From Phytopythium helicoides (taxonomy: Eukaryota; Oomycota; Peronosporomycetes; Pythiales; Pythiaceae), in the NCBI GenBank assembly GCA_024867545.1, contig JANFNE010000018.1:372001-436000 (forward strand): a DNA stretch of 64,000 nucleotides, in the 5' to 3' direction. Every line of letters starts with the position of its first letter. Position 1 is the stretch's first letter. Shown piece by piece: positions 23,601-34,894 of this stretch. The notes beneath the pieces are model-generated. The model did no database searches. It saw nothing but the letters and a program-made list of their open reading frames with translations, and had not been told where the DNA came from. The translations under genes were made by a program, and so were the position numbers.

Positions 23601-25722
23601 CAGCGATGTGGGCGATGAGAGAGAAGACCTGAATAACGATGAAGCTATTGGCGATGCGTCCTGGATTGCCCATCGCCAGCGTAACGAGTCTGTTGTCGTC
23701 GACCTCTTCCACGGCCAATTGCGCTCTGTGACAATGTGTGGAACTTGCGGAGAACGCAAAGTGACGTTTGATCCCAGTTTGTTTTTCAGCCTGCCGATCC
23801 CTGAGGCCAAATTTGTGAGGGTCGAAGTTAAGGTGGTCTTGCAGGTCCGCTCTCACGAGGCCAACGGCGGCCGGACATCCACTCCACGTACACTACTGAG
23901 CGCCTTCTGGCTTGCGCGCGGAAGCTCGATCAAGGATTTATGTGATCGTATTGCGTCTGCAAACGATCACCAATCGGGGAATCGTTTCATTCTTGTAGAA
24001 GTCCGACGCAATCGTATCAAGCGAGTGGTTGAAGGCGACGAAGTTGTTGAGAACATTGCCGGTTTGGGCTCATTGTACGCCTACGAGCGAGCATGGACGC
24101 TTGACGAGATCCCGAGTGTACCACTTTTACAAGTCTCTCCGTGTTTGCTTGGTGGAGACAACGAGGTCGAGCGGCAGTCGAGACGAGAAGCAGCTGAGGC
24201 TCGCTCGACCGCCTCGAGCTTCAGCCAGTTGATCATTGGCTCGCGGGTGGATGCCCTTGGCCAACGCGATGACTGGCATTGCGGAACTGTGGTTGAGGTG
24301 GTCGAGAACCGCATGCTCAAGCTAGCTTCTGATGACCCGAAGCGACGTGACCTTGTCCGTGCCGTCAACTGCAAACAGGTGTGCGTACACTTTGACGCAT
24401 TCAGTGGCAAATGGAACAAATGGTACTCTCCAACTGACTGGAAAGAAGGTCGAATCCAACCCTTGCATACACATACGAAACGCGTGAGCGAGGTGTTTGA
24501 AGTCCAAGTTGTGCACCGGTACATGTCAAGTCGGGCGAGTGCGGCTCGTCGCTCATCGCCAAGTGTTCGCGTGCGGCTTCCAGCCAAAATTGCGAACAGC
24601 AAGATGGCGCTGTTGTCAAAGCGATCGCTCTTTGAGATCCCGACTCGTGAAAAGACAAACTCCTCTGTGGATATGCAATACGGTGCCTTCGAGGTGTTTG
24701 GCATGCCGCTATTCGTGACAGTTGCATCAGACAAAACTGCGCGTGATATGCACTTTGCCATTTTGCTGCAGGTCACGCGTTTCTTCCGCAACAATGGAGA
24801 TCCGACGCTTCTTCGCGATCTCTTTAGCTGCGCGCAGCATTTGAGCGCTATGAAGAGTGACAATAATCAAAGCGAGCACAGTGATACCGATGACGACGAG
24901 GAGGACTGCGCGACCCAGTGGGCTTCTTGCCTCCCTTACGAAGTCCGAATCGTGAACCTTGAGGACGTGGGGAGCGTCCGAGGCATGGAACTTCCCATTG
25001 ACGACAGTAACTTGCTTCAGCACTTTTCGTCGCGCAGCGTGCTGACACTCGACTGGAAAGACTACAAGCTGTACGCGGGTCGCGATGAGCAGGTTGCTGA
25101 TGACTATCCGCCTGAGATGCTCGAGGCCCTGCGAGAAGAACAAGAAGAAATCCCCTCCGCGTCTAATGCTGTTCCTCTTGCTAAGTGCATGGACGCCCTG
25201 CTGAAGCAAGAAGTCATCTCTATTGAGGATCAGTGGATCTGCGAACGATGTGGTGTGCCTCGTGCTGGCACTCGAACATGCGATATTTGGCGACTACCGG
25301 ATCTCGTCATGGTGCAGCTGAAGCGATTCCAGTATCTGGAGAACCAGCACAAGCAAAAGGTGCGCGCATTGGTCGACTTCCCACTCGAAGGACTCGACTT
25401 TTCGCGTTGGGTCGCGCCTGAAGCCGCGACAATGGCGTCATCTAATGTGTACGACTTGTACGCGGTTGCAAACCACGTCGGCGGACTCGCGCGCGGGCAC
25501 TATACCGCGTGCTGTCGGTATGATGCAGATTTCAGCGAGAGCGCGCACCTTTTTGTTGGTCGCGAAGCGTCCAGTGTCCTCATGCGGGATCTATGGCTGC
25601 GTTTCGACGATGAGAAGGTGTCCGAAGTTGCAGCGGGCGACGTTGTGACGGACGCCGCATACGTGCTCTTTTACAAGCGGCGATCTTTGTCGTCATCGAA
25701 CATTCTGCAATATTCGCTCTAG
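20621..25722 (+). CDS. Ubiquitin carboxyl-terminal hydrolase, USP32-like (EF-hand/DUSP/UBL/USP), one frame break
   Basis: This is a cysteine protease that removes ubiquitin from proteins. Order: an Arg-rich N-terminus, an EF-hand-like helical region (about residues 210–390), a DUSP domain with SAQWWNQWERYV and later YSGGPVIPR, a ubiquitin-like fold, and the split USP catalytic core. The Cys box is GLVNLGNTCFMNSALQC (catalytic codon at 23171) and the His box GGLARGHYTACCR near the end. Two CxxC pairs (CGTCGERK, CERCGVPR) form the structural zinc site of the core. The frame breaks once near 23400, just before YDAHEFMVSLLD; the total length is off by the same amount. This domain order is that of USP32. 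The true start is uncertain: 20621 is the first in-frame ATG and 20921 is the next plausible one. It converges on the kinesin gene, 173 bases away. Confidence 0.88.
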
Positions 25723-25895
25723 ACTAGCAATGGCAACCACTTCTGGTTGCTGACGAGCCCCTATCTTTTGAGTATCATACAGAACCTACTTAGTAATCTC
25801 TTTTTCTGCGTGTGATGGGTGTGGGAACTCGACTTGTTCAACACTATAAAGCCACTAGAGCACATGAATGTACGGACAGGTACTGTAGCTCGCTT

Positions 25896-28800
25896 TCACA
25901 CGCCGAAGAAGAACTCGGTTGCGAGAGATCCCGTTGCGCTACAGGAACGGGAGCGCGTCAGCTCTTCCTCGAGCCGCTTCATTTTCTGCTGCGTCTGCTG
26001 GAGGCGCGAGTTGAGAGCAACGCGCTCGACCGCAAGGCGGCGCACCTCATCGTTTTGCTGCGACGAACACGACCACGCGACAGACGGAAACACGACACAC
26101 ATCACCACGAAAAGCATCAGAGTGAGCCATCACTTCGCTGCATTCTAAACCAGCGTGCTATCATTGGGCACCGCTTGCATCACTCTTTCCTCACTGCATT
26201 GTACTTACTTTGCTAGGTTGAGAACCCTGGGCCGCCGCCGACTCGTCCCTCAAATGTGCGAGCTGCTTCTCCAGCGCTGAAACCTGGTCCTCGAGCACTT
26301 TCTCCCGTGGCGTCTGCTTGGACAATAGCGCACTCTTCTCGGCCTGCAAGGCGTAAAAGTGAATCTTGGTCCACAGCACCTGCATGTTCGCGCTGTCCGA
26401 TTGGCGCTTTACCTGGAGGTCGCGGATAGTCGCCATCAGCTCTTCGTTGTCGACGAGGGCAGTCTCAAGCATACGCTTTAGACCCAACTCGGTCGGATCA
26501 ACACCAAGGCTAGAGGATTTTGCAAGTCTGGCGGTTTTAAGGGCCGCCTCACTCGCCCGCACCTCCTCCTCAAGCTGCTGAATACGACAGCGTGCTGCCT
26601 CCAGCTCTGCCTCGACAGCTTTCCGAGCCTCATCCGAGTGGGTGCGACCGACCTCTCCTTGAAGATACTTCACTTCGTGCTGAGCAACTTCTTGATCGCG
26701 CTTCAGCGCTTCGATATCACTAGGCTGCCTTCTCGTCAAGCAGTTGCCTCATCTTATCGTCCTGATTCTTCATTCGTGACTCCAAGTCGCTAACCTCAGT
26801 AGAATATTTAGCCTCGAGGGCCTGCTTCTCATTTTGAAGCTGTTGGTTTGAGGCATTTAGAGCTTCAATTTGCTGTCTCAGCACGTTCTCTGTATCTGCA
26901 TGGGCAGCAACAGCGGCCTCGAGCTTCTTCTGCGCCTGCGCTAGTTCCGTGGACATCGATTGTTCGACATCCGCCGACTTTGCGGCCTCTTCTGATGCGA
27001 GATCACGCATTTGTTGCAGCTGGAACTCGGCGAATTTACTCGCGGCATTAGAAGTCTCAAGCTCGTCTTGCGTTGCCTGTAGATCTTTTTCGAGGCGTTG
27101 AATAACATCCTGATACTGCTCCAGTTTTTTCTCCAGTTTCTTGTTGAGCCCGTGAATGCGACGCATCTCACGCTCGTTACTGTCGCCGTCTTCTTGGTTC
27201 AGAGACTCGTTGGCGTCGCTCTCCGCATCAATAGGCGAGTCACCGTCAATACTTTCCTCATCTTCAGACGCATACGACATCGACATCGTATCGGAAGAAC
27301 TGGACCGCGGGCTGCGTGGCGCGCGAAGAACAGGCTTCTTTTCATCTAGCATGATCTTGACCTCGTCAAACAACGATCGGTACATGTTAACGAGCTCCTG
27401 TAGTTCTTCGTTTGGATCGGTAGAACCAAACGTCGGTGCGGAAGCCTCCACCTCTCGCTGCTCGGGTGACGGAAAGTAGCTCCCCTCGTTACTGCTTTCT
27501 TGCTGCTCTCGGAGAAAAGCTTTCAATTCCAACATCTGGCACAGTTCCACTTGGATCAACAAGTTCTCGGCTTCAAGCTCTTCTGCCTTCATTGACACTT
27601 CCTTCAGTTGTTCCTGAAGTTTTTCCACCTCCTCGTTAGATTGACTGGACATTTTCTTCTCCAGCTGCTGATTGGTTGCTCGCCCATTGAGCGCACCATA
27701 CTTTCGAGGGGCTTGAAGCAATGACACACTAGGCATACGCAAGCCAGACGGCTGAGGCACTCCGCGATGCCGAGATCGATTTGGCGCGAACGCAATCTCC
27801 TTGTACTCTTCAAGTCGACAGATCATTCTGTAGAGTAGCATCTCAAGTCGCTCGCACCGGACTTCAGGAGACTCAACTTCCATGTAATAGCGCCCCTCGC
27901 CCTCCAAGTCCTCCTCAGAAGCCGCCCCGCTGGAAAGAAGAAGCTTCGTCATAACATCTAATGCTGGCTCCCATCGGTTTTTCTTCGGTGGTGTCGGAGG
28001 TGAACCCAACTCTGCCAAAAGCTGATTAGCCGCCGCAGTTTCTGGTGATGAATTTGACTGCGAGTCTGAATTAGAGGCGCCAGAGGTGCGGAGGGCTTCA
28101 ATTTCTTGACGAAGCCGCTCGATCTCTTGCTTAAGAATAGGGACCATTGAGTCTGCATCTTCATTCTGCACGGCCTTGTTCTTTATGTACTTGGCACGTT
28201 GCGCAAACTTAAGCGTGGAGAGCGTCTCTGTGAAGTATTTTTCCTCGGCTGAGATAGTAGCGATAATCGATGTGATTGCATTTCCTCCAAGGGAATCCCG
28301 TAGCAAGAAAGTAAGCTTCGAGTCGCGATAGTGAACGTGGCGCTTCTGCCCGTTTGATACATCCACGAGCGACATGATGACGTTACCAAGAGCTGACAGC
28401 GACTTGTTGATCTGCGCAGCCTCTTTCAATCGCTGCCCCTCGACGTGTGTCTGGCGCTGCTTCTCCGAGCCGGCGAGATCGATAAGGTGCAAGTGAGAAC
28501 GCCGAGTAATCATGACACCGGCCGTCGTGCGCTCAGTTTGCACAAGCTTGACAGTGAATACGGCATGAGACCGTGAGCTCTCGCGATTCATGTCTGTCGA
28601 TGCCATGTGGCGGTTTCTCGAGCCGATTCGCAGCCACTCGATCGCTGCTTCTTCCGAGTTGATCGGCTCCTCGCGCAGCTGGTCAACGTACACTTCCTTG
28701 TGCTTGGAGTCTTCACGGAGGCTCTTTGGCTGCTGTGCAGCAGCTGACCCATTGTCCTCGAGAAGGTCAAAGATTTTCTCATTGTAAATCTCCAGGTATG

Positions 28801-29625
28801 AGCACGAGACTGCCACCTGCAGGTTGTCTGGCCCCTTCTCAGCAATCAAATCGGACAGTCGCTGGAAGAGGTAGTCAAAGATGCGAGGCATGAGTCCGCG
28901 ACTCGGAGACACGCGCAGCTCGTGCACATTGCTTAGTCCGGATCCTCCAAGCATGGTGAAGGTCTTGCCGGAGCCCGTCTGGCCGTACGCGAAGATGCTG
29001 CCGTTGTAGCCCTTGAGCGCGTTTTCAACGGCCGCGCGGCCGACGTTCATGAATACGTCGTCCTGCTCACAGCTCTCGGGGAACACGCGGTCGAAGCCGA
29101 AGCGCTTCTCCTGCGCCGAGGCCGGCGCGAGCGTCACGCCCTTGCGGTCGGGTGCGACTTCAAGGCAGCGCCGCTGCGGCTGCTTCTGGTTGTTCTCGCT
29201 CACCATCGGGCGGATGCGCAGCACCACGCGGATGTTGTCGGACTCGGCGTCGTCCATCGGGGGCGGCACCAGAGGCGGCAGCCCCGCAGTCCGTCGCGGC
29301 GCTGGAGCCGCCGGCGGTACCTGAATGCGCAGCGACATGGCTGGCGCGCGCGTCTGCTGCTTGTCTGCTGGGCTCGCAGCCTCCTGGTTGCCGGCGTCCG
29401 CGCGCTTCACCTGCACGGGCGACCAGCTCTGCGCGCCGCCGTAGGCGCGAGGTGCACGCAGCCCCGCGGAGGGCGTGGCGATCCCCGAGGGCTTGGGCAG
29501 CGCGGACGCCGACGGCTTGCGCTGCCCTGGCGCTCGGATCCTGTGGCAACAGAGCGATTAGCGCGGCGCGTGGGCTCGCAGCGGCGGCGAGCGGCGCACC
29601 TGGACGAGGGCGTCGGGATCGGCAT
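25896..29625 (-). CDS. Kinesin-12 (KIF15-like) motor protein, three exons, one frame break
   Basis: Exons 29625–29600, 29540–26209 and 26057–25896; about 1172 residues once a single extra T near 26726, which creates an early TAG, is discounted. The motor domain covers roughly residues 110–465: NIRVVLRIRPM, P-loop GQTGSGKTFTM (about 195), switch I SSRSHAVFT, switch II DLAGSEK, then INKSLSALGNVI, YRDSKLTFLLRDSLGG and FAQRAKYIKNKA. The rest is mostly coiled coil with an acidic Ser-rich insert. N-terminal motor and motif wording fit kinesin-12, plus-end-directed motors of spindle and division-plane microtubules. The first exon codes only MPIPTPSS plus two bases; it was chosen because its donor and phase join exactly to exon 2, where no earlier ATG is available. 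Confidence 0.92.
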
Positions 29626-30376
29626 GGGGGAGACAGGCGCCTTCAACCGGCGAGCCTGGGGAGGCGGAGGAGCGCGCCGCGACTGGCGCTGGGGGAGGAG
29701 GAGGAGGAGGAGGAGGAGCGCGGCGCTCGGCCAAAGGAGCCGCGCGCTGCCGCTCGCCTGCGGCCTGGACGCGCCGCCTCGAGTCGCGCGCCTGTCGGCC
29801 GGCTGGAGAAAGAAGCACTGCAGTTGCTGCCGGCAAGCGGGCTGGAAGGCTGAGCTGTTACAAACACTCTTGCACATGCTGTGTCGTGGTTTATAGGGTT
29901 TCCATAATGCTTGTCTTGAGTAAACTATGTTAGCTGAGTATATTTGTATTTGAAGATACAGGTTATACATTACGGCGGCGTTCTCCAAGCGGCCCGGCTG
30001 CTGCTGACCGCGTCGACGACGCGGCTGCTCTATGCGAAGCCACCGAGTCAGCGACTCCGGTGGATCGGTGGCTGGATGGCTGCAGTCTCGTTCGGGAGGC
30101 CATGGCGGCGACTGTAAGTGCACAACGCGTGTATTATCTCCTTTGTCGAATAATGCTGAGCGGTTGGCTGACATGCAGAGCAGACGACAGTCACTACACA
30201 TGCAGGTAGCCCCACCGCCGCTCTGGCCGTCCATCCGTCCAGTCGAACGCTGCGCGGGGGCCTCGAAGTCCTGTATGCGTCCGGATTAATCAGCGGGCGG
30301 CGTCACTCCGCGCCCTCGCTCGCGAAAGAAATGCATCCATCATCCACGGGCCAACCAGCCAACCGGCGTCGGCCGC
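29626..30376. other. Intergenic region, kinesin promoter side and SAR1 3' side
   Basis: About 750 bases. The part next to 29626 is very GC-rich with GGA-type runs (29695–29720) and should hold the kinesin promoter. The last 40 bases before 30376 match sequence downstream of the second SAR1 copy (33897–33940), inverted. I see no gene. Confidence 0.5.
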
Positions 30377-31155
30377 TTAGAGGAACTGCGCCATCCAGCG
30401 GAAGCCGTCGGCGTAGCCCATCCGGCGCACCACCGAGCACATGTACAGCTCGATCGGGCGAATGCTAGCGTCCTTGTCGCCGCGTGCGTCCTTGCCGTAC
30501 GTCTCGTACAGACCCAGCGCGGCGCGCAGCTCGTCCTCCGAGGCGGCGCGCGGCACGTCGATCTTGTTGCCGAGCACGAGGAACGGCACGTTGGCGAGCT
30601 CGTCGTAGCCGAGCAGCGTGTCGAGCTCGCGCTTAGACTCGGGGAATCGCTCGCGGTCGAGCGCATCGACGACGAACACGACGCCGTCCACTGTCGCGAA
30701 GTAGTCGCGCCACAGGCGACGCGCCGTCTCGTGGCCGCCCAGGTCGAACGTGCGCAGGCGCAGCTTGCCGATGATCAGCTCCTCCGAGTCTGTTTCCAAA
30801 GCCGTTCGGTTAGTCCCATACTCCCGCCTCGATATCACGTTGGAAAGCCATTTACGCACTCGGGTGGAGCGTGGGCTCGTGCACAGCCACGCGGTCGTCC
30901 TTGAGCATGTGCAGCAGCGTCGTCTTGCCGGCGTTGTCCAGTCCGAGGAACAGGATCTTGGCATTCTTGTGGTACAGGCCTGCGCGCGATCCGGCCGTCA
31001 GCTACTCCATATCCATACTCGCCACCACGCATGGACCAGGATCCGCCCCGTCTAGACGGGACCGATCGGCTCCGACCGCGGCCTGGAGCCGTCGACGCCG
31101 CAGGTTACGCACCGAGGTAGCCGAGCACGTTGTAGAACCAGTCGAAGACGAACAT
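30377..31155 (-). CDS. SAR1: Small GTPase SAR1 (COPII coat), three exons, intact
   Basis: Exons 31155–31113, 30979–30860 and 30789–30377 give exactly 191 residues, the usual Sar1 length. SAR1 recruits the COPII coat at endoplasmic reticulum exit sites when bound to GTP. The N-terminus [11 protein letters not shown] is the amphipathic membrane-inserting helix. The P-loop is GLDNAGKTT, switch I includes HEPTLHP, switch II is [12 protein letters not shown], and the base-recognition motif is NKID. The C-terminus ends MAQFL. No frame breaks. An inverted second copy lies at 33189–33896 on the other side of SNF8. It is divergent from SNF8, with 420 bases between the starts. Confidence 0.97.
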
Positions 31156-31575
31156 GGCGGGCGGACGGGGGCGGGAGTGGCGGGGGCAGGCGGGGCCGGG
31201 GCGAGGCGGGGGCGGTCTCGTGGGCTTTTCTCCCCCACGCAACAGGAAATGACGAGGGAACACCTCGCCGCCCGCCGAAGGAATCGAACGTTCCACGCGT
31301 AAACTACGGTTTCTCGCCTCTAATAGAGCGCCTTTTGACTGTATTGGAGTATTTTAGATCCAGTATACTAGTCACGTTTTGGCGGAGATTGGGCCGTTGG
31401 CGGTAAACTACAGGATTTTTGTTGCGCCGAGCGAGATGATGTCACCAAAATCCACGAAACAGCCCTTGATTGGACAAAATAAAGCGTAGCCATCTCTGCT
31501 GTCGATTCATTGAATCGCCGGCGCAACTCAAGTAATCGACACCTTCCTCACAAGGCAACGCTCGCGAGAAAGGCC
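31156..31575. promoter_or_regulatory. Bidirectional promoter region of SAR1 and SNF8
   Basis: The 420 bases between two divergent start codons must serve both genes. A CCAAT box in reverse (GATTGG near 31466) lies about 110 bases before the SNF8 start. The rest has no motif I can name. Confidence 0.5.
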
Positions 31576-32593
31576 ATGAGCATGCTGCGGCGCGGCGTGG
31601 GCATCGGCGCGGTGCGCAAGAAGCAGGAGCAGGCCAAGCAGTTCACGGAGGTGGGCGACCAGCTGGTGGAGTCGCAGCTGTCGCACGTGTCGGCGCAGCT
31701 GGAGCTCTTCCGCACCAACCTGCAGCAGTTCGCCATCAAGTACAAGAGCAACATCAAGAAGGACCCCGAGTTCCGCCGCCGCTTCCAGGTCATGTGCGCC
31801 AAGATCGGCGTCGACCCGCTCGCCTCCAAGAAGGGATTCTGGTCGGAGCTGCTCGACGTCGGAGACTTCTACTACGAGCTCGCCGTGCAGATCATCGAGG
31901 TCGGCATCCTCACGAGGTTCGTGGGCATGCCGGGGTGCGAAATGCGAGCGGGTGGCGACTGACGCTTGCCACGACCAGGCCCAAGAACGGAGGGCCTCAT
32001 TGGCATGAGTGATCTCCTGCGGCTACTGGACAAGAAACGCAGCGCCTGTGATGCAGGTCAGCCGCCCTGGTAGAGTGGAGAAGACCCCTTGCTGACGTCT
32101 GGTTGGACCGCAGAAAGTGACGGACGATGATGTCAAGCGTGCTGTCAAAAAGCTGAGCGTGCTTGGCGAGGGCTTTCAGCTCATCGAAATGGAGGAGCGC
32201 ACCATGGTACGGAGCTGTCATTCTGGTTCGGTCCTTCGTGGTTAGCTGTGCTGCAAGAGCTCATATTCGATCCCTCCACCAGATCGTGACGGTTCCAATT
32301 GTGCTGAGCCCGGACCATGCAACGATCCTAGCACTCGCCCAGAATACGGGCGGCATGGTCAACGTGAGCATCCTTGCCCGCGAGCTAGGATGGGACAAGA
32401 AGCGCAGCATGCTCGCGCTTAACGTGCTGCTGCGCGAGGGCATGACATGGATCGACGAGCAGGTGCTCGAAAAGTACTCTGATCGTTGCTGCTGTAGGGA
32501 ATGACTGACCTATGCTATGAAATCACCAACCAGACCAACAACGAGCCGTCCTACTTCTTTCCAAGTATCACGCTCTCTGGTACTTATACGTAA
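31576..32593 (+). CDS. SNF8: ESCRT-II subunit SNF8/VPS22, five exons
   Basis: Exons 31576–31916, 31979–32056, 32114–32206, 32283–32462 and 32534–32593. The protein starts [13 protein letters not shown] and contains KNPEFR-like [41 protein letters not shown], then paired winged-helix domains ending in [11 protein letters not shown]. These are diagnostic of VPS22, the core of ESCRT-II, which sorts ubiquitinated membrane proteins into multivesicular bodies. Two one-base insertions are needed, in exon 2 near 31994 (a run of G) and at the exon 3 acceptor (32114); removing them gives 750 bases and 249 residues, close to the family length. A start at 31582 is equally possible since the family often begins MxRRGVG. 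Confidence 0.93.
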
Positions 32594-33188
32594 TACATGT
32601 TTGATTCGTGCGGTTACAAGAATTGGAATGCCTTCGGTATCGCGTAGAGGTGATCGGACGCGGTGACCCCGCCCCACTTCTTACAATAAATCAAGTCTTT
32701 GGGGTATTCAGTGGAAGCAACGCGACTGATGGATGGCTCGTTCGACTTCAACGAGGAAAGGTTCCCGACCGAGCTTCTTCAGTCGAGAAAATGCTGCTCA
32801 GCTGTCGCGAGGCGTGAAGAGTTAGAGAGATGGAAACACACAATGCGACCACCTGCGAGACTCAGACGAGTCCATTAAGCCTGCTGTATTGACGAGGTTA
32901 GAAAAGCGGGGTGCGATCCTTTCCAATCATTGGCAAAGTTTGTCGAAGGGCAGCACAAACACATTTCTCCGAAGACTTACCGAATCGATCGCGAAGTGGA
33001 CTGAGGAGATGGCGACGCAGACTCAGGTGTTGGAAGCAAGGCTAGCGACTATCGTCTGCTCTGCATGCCTGCGTGCTGCTCGAAACGATTCATATGAGGT
33101 ATTTGAATGCTCGAGTAGAACTAGAACTTTTTGTACCCACACAACCTTTCGCCGATTCTCCTTGCCCTCACTATCGTTTACGCACAGC
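32594..33188. other. Spacer between SNF8 and the second SAR1 copy
   Basis: About 600 bases. Several short open frames occur but none has recognisable content. A frame from 32889 runs into the SAR1-like exon but shows no domain. No RNA gene seen. Confidence 0.4.
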
Positions 33189-33896
33189 ATGTTCATCTTC
33201 GACTGGTTTTACCACGTACTCCGCTACCTCGGTACGTGTGCTCGTGCTGCGTCCGAATGTGATGAGTATGGAGTTTAAGTAGCTGGCGGAATGTTCTCAG
33301 GTCTGTACCTTACGGATGTCAATATCCTGTTCCTCGGACTGGACAACGCGGCAAGACGACGCTGCTGCACATGCTCAAGGACGACCGCGTGGCCGTGCAC
33401 GAACCAACATTTCGCCCGAGTGCGTAGCTAGTGAGTCGAGTGGTCAATTCGACCGTCTAACGCTGCGTGACGCACGGAAACAGACATAGTGCAGCTCATT
33501 ATCGGCCACCTGCGGGTGCACGCATATGACCATGGCACCGACCCGGTAGCGCGTCGCCTGTGGCGCGACTACTTCGCGACGGTGGACGGCGTCGTGTTCG
33601 TCGTCGACGCGCTCGACCGCGAGCGCTTCCCCGAGTCCAAGCGCGAGCTCGACACGCTGCTCGGCTACGACGAGCTCGCCAACGTGCCGTTCCTCGTGCT
33701 CGGCAACAAGATCGACGTGCCGCGCGCCGCCTCGGAGGACGAGCTGCACGCCGCGCTGGGTCTGTACGAGACGTACGGCAAGGACGCGCGTGGCGACAAG
33801 GACGCGAGCATTCGCCCCATTGAGCTGTACATGTGCTCGGTGGTTCGCCGGATGGGCTACGCCGACGGCTTCCGTTGGATGGCGCAGTTCCTCTAA
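33189..33896 (+). pseudogene. Second SAR1 copy, inverted, with broken P-loop and altered switch II
   Basis: The three exons (33189–33231, 33301–33419, 33484–33896) have the same phases and nearly the same lengths as the intact SAR1, and the first codes MFIFDWFYHVLRYL. One base is missing in the P-loop codons near 33353. Switch II, DLGGHE in the intact copy, reads DHGTDP, which removes the conserved catalytic-site residues of the family. By contrast the last 350 bases differ from the intact copy at only about a dozen sites, and similarity continues about 40 bases past the stop. This fits an inverted duplication whose 3' half has been homogenised by gene conversion while the 5' half decays. If the missing base is a sequence error, the product would still be an unusual, perhaps inactive, GTPase. 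Confidence 0.8.
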
Positions 33897-34059
33897 GCGG
33901 GCGACGCCGGTTGGCTGGTTGTCCCGTGGATGATGGATGCGCGTGCATATTGCTGGAGACCCAACTAGCTGCTTGCATGAGGAACGGATTCGCTTGCTTC
34001 CTCACCAGCTTGTCGTACTTAGTCGAGCCGCATTTGTCGCTACCATTTCCAGGAAAGTC

Positions 34060-34435
34060 ATGGGGCGCGCCAGGTACGAGTGCGACTACTGCGGCAAGAG
34101 CTTCGAGGACTCGGCGGACGCGCGGCGGCGGCACTTTAGCGGCCGTAGCCACAAGACCAACGTCAAGCTCTGGTTCGACAGCTTCCAGGGTGGGCGCTGC
34201 TTCGTTCGCTGGTGGAGTGAGGAGGTGCAGAGCTGACGTGGGTTTCGCCTCGGCAGACCAGGAAAAGCGCGCAGCTGCTGCGGCGAGTGGGGGCGAGAGC
34301 TCAGTGCAGTGGACGACGGTCGAGACGCAGCAGCCAACACCCTCTGCTGGTGTGATTGATGTCCGGCAGCTCCCGCCGTCCATGATTCCGCCAGCACCAG
34401 AGCTGTTCCTGCACTTCCGAACGGACTGGGGGTAG
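34060..34435 (+). CDS. Matrin/U1-type zinc finger protein, U11/U12 snRNP 20K (ZMAT5)-like, two exons
   Basis: Exons 34060–34189 and 34257–34435 (67-base intron) give 102 residues. The N-terminus holds a U1-like C2H2 finger: YECDYCGKSF, then HFSGRSH with the histidines, and KLWFDSFQ. The C-terminus carries QLPPSMIPPAPELF. A start-proximal CDYCxxSF finger plus a proline-rich PPSM tail is the layout of the 20-kDa protein of the U11/U12 (minor spliceosome) particle. If correct, this organism may retain U12-type splicing, though every intron I can place here is GT–AG. It could instead be another small matrin-finger RNA-binding protein. Confidence 0.72.
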
Positions 34436-34894
34436 ACGAGCTCTGATGGTGGTGCTTTCGGGCAGCTACTCGATATTGTATTGCAAGTAAGAGTGTATGA
34501 AGCTTTTGGCGAGGGTGTCGTCGAATTGGTCCTTGATGCATATGTGTGTTTCATCGGGAATGGCAGCATGGAGCTGGATGCCACGAAAGAAAATCGATGC
34601 CTCAGCTTGCCACTCGTACATCGCGCAATCAGTGAGTGCGATATGGCTCTGGACAAGTTGGCAGGAGCTCCATTGACTGACTTGACTGTGGAAATGGCGA
34701 CAACCCACAAGAACAGCTTGGTTGATCAAGAAGTTGAACACTGAAGATGAAACTCCAACCTAATTCAGCAACTACTGTAGCCCACGACGGGAGCCATTTA
34801 GAATGGCTGCTGAGCACTCGGGCATTATGGTCGCCGCCATGGTTTTCACTGCCATTAGAGTTCTTGATATGGGGGAACAGACCGTTTCGTACCG
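34436..34894. other. Spacer upstream of the armadillo relic
   Basis: About 460 bases. A plus-strand frame (34481–34744) and overlapping minus-strand frames are open, but I recognise nothing in them and they are broken by stops on either side. Part may be further degraded sequence of the relic that follows. Confidence 0.35.

Noticed and set aside
29407..30234. Minus-strand frame of about 275 residues upstream of the kinesin
   Set aside because: Low-complexity Arg/Pro/Leu sequence overlapping exon 1 of the kinesin in another frame; no domain.
32889..33278. Possible extended N-terminus of the second SAR1 copy
   Set aside because: The upstream residues match nothing and SAR1 proteins start with the amphipathic MFxFDWF helix; the intact copy lacks any extension.
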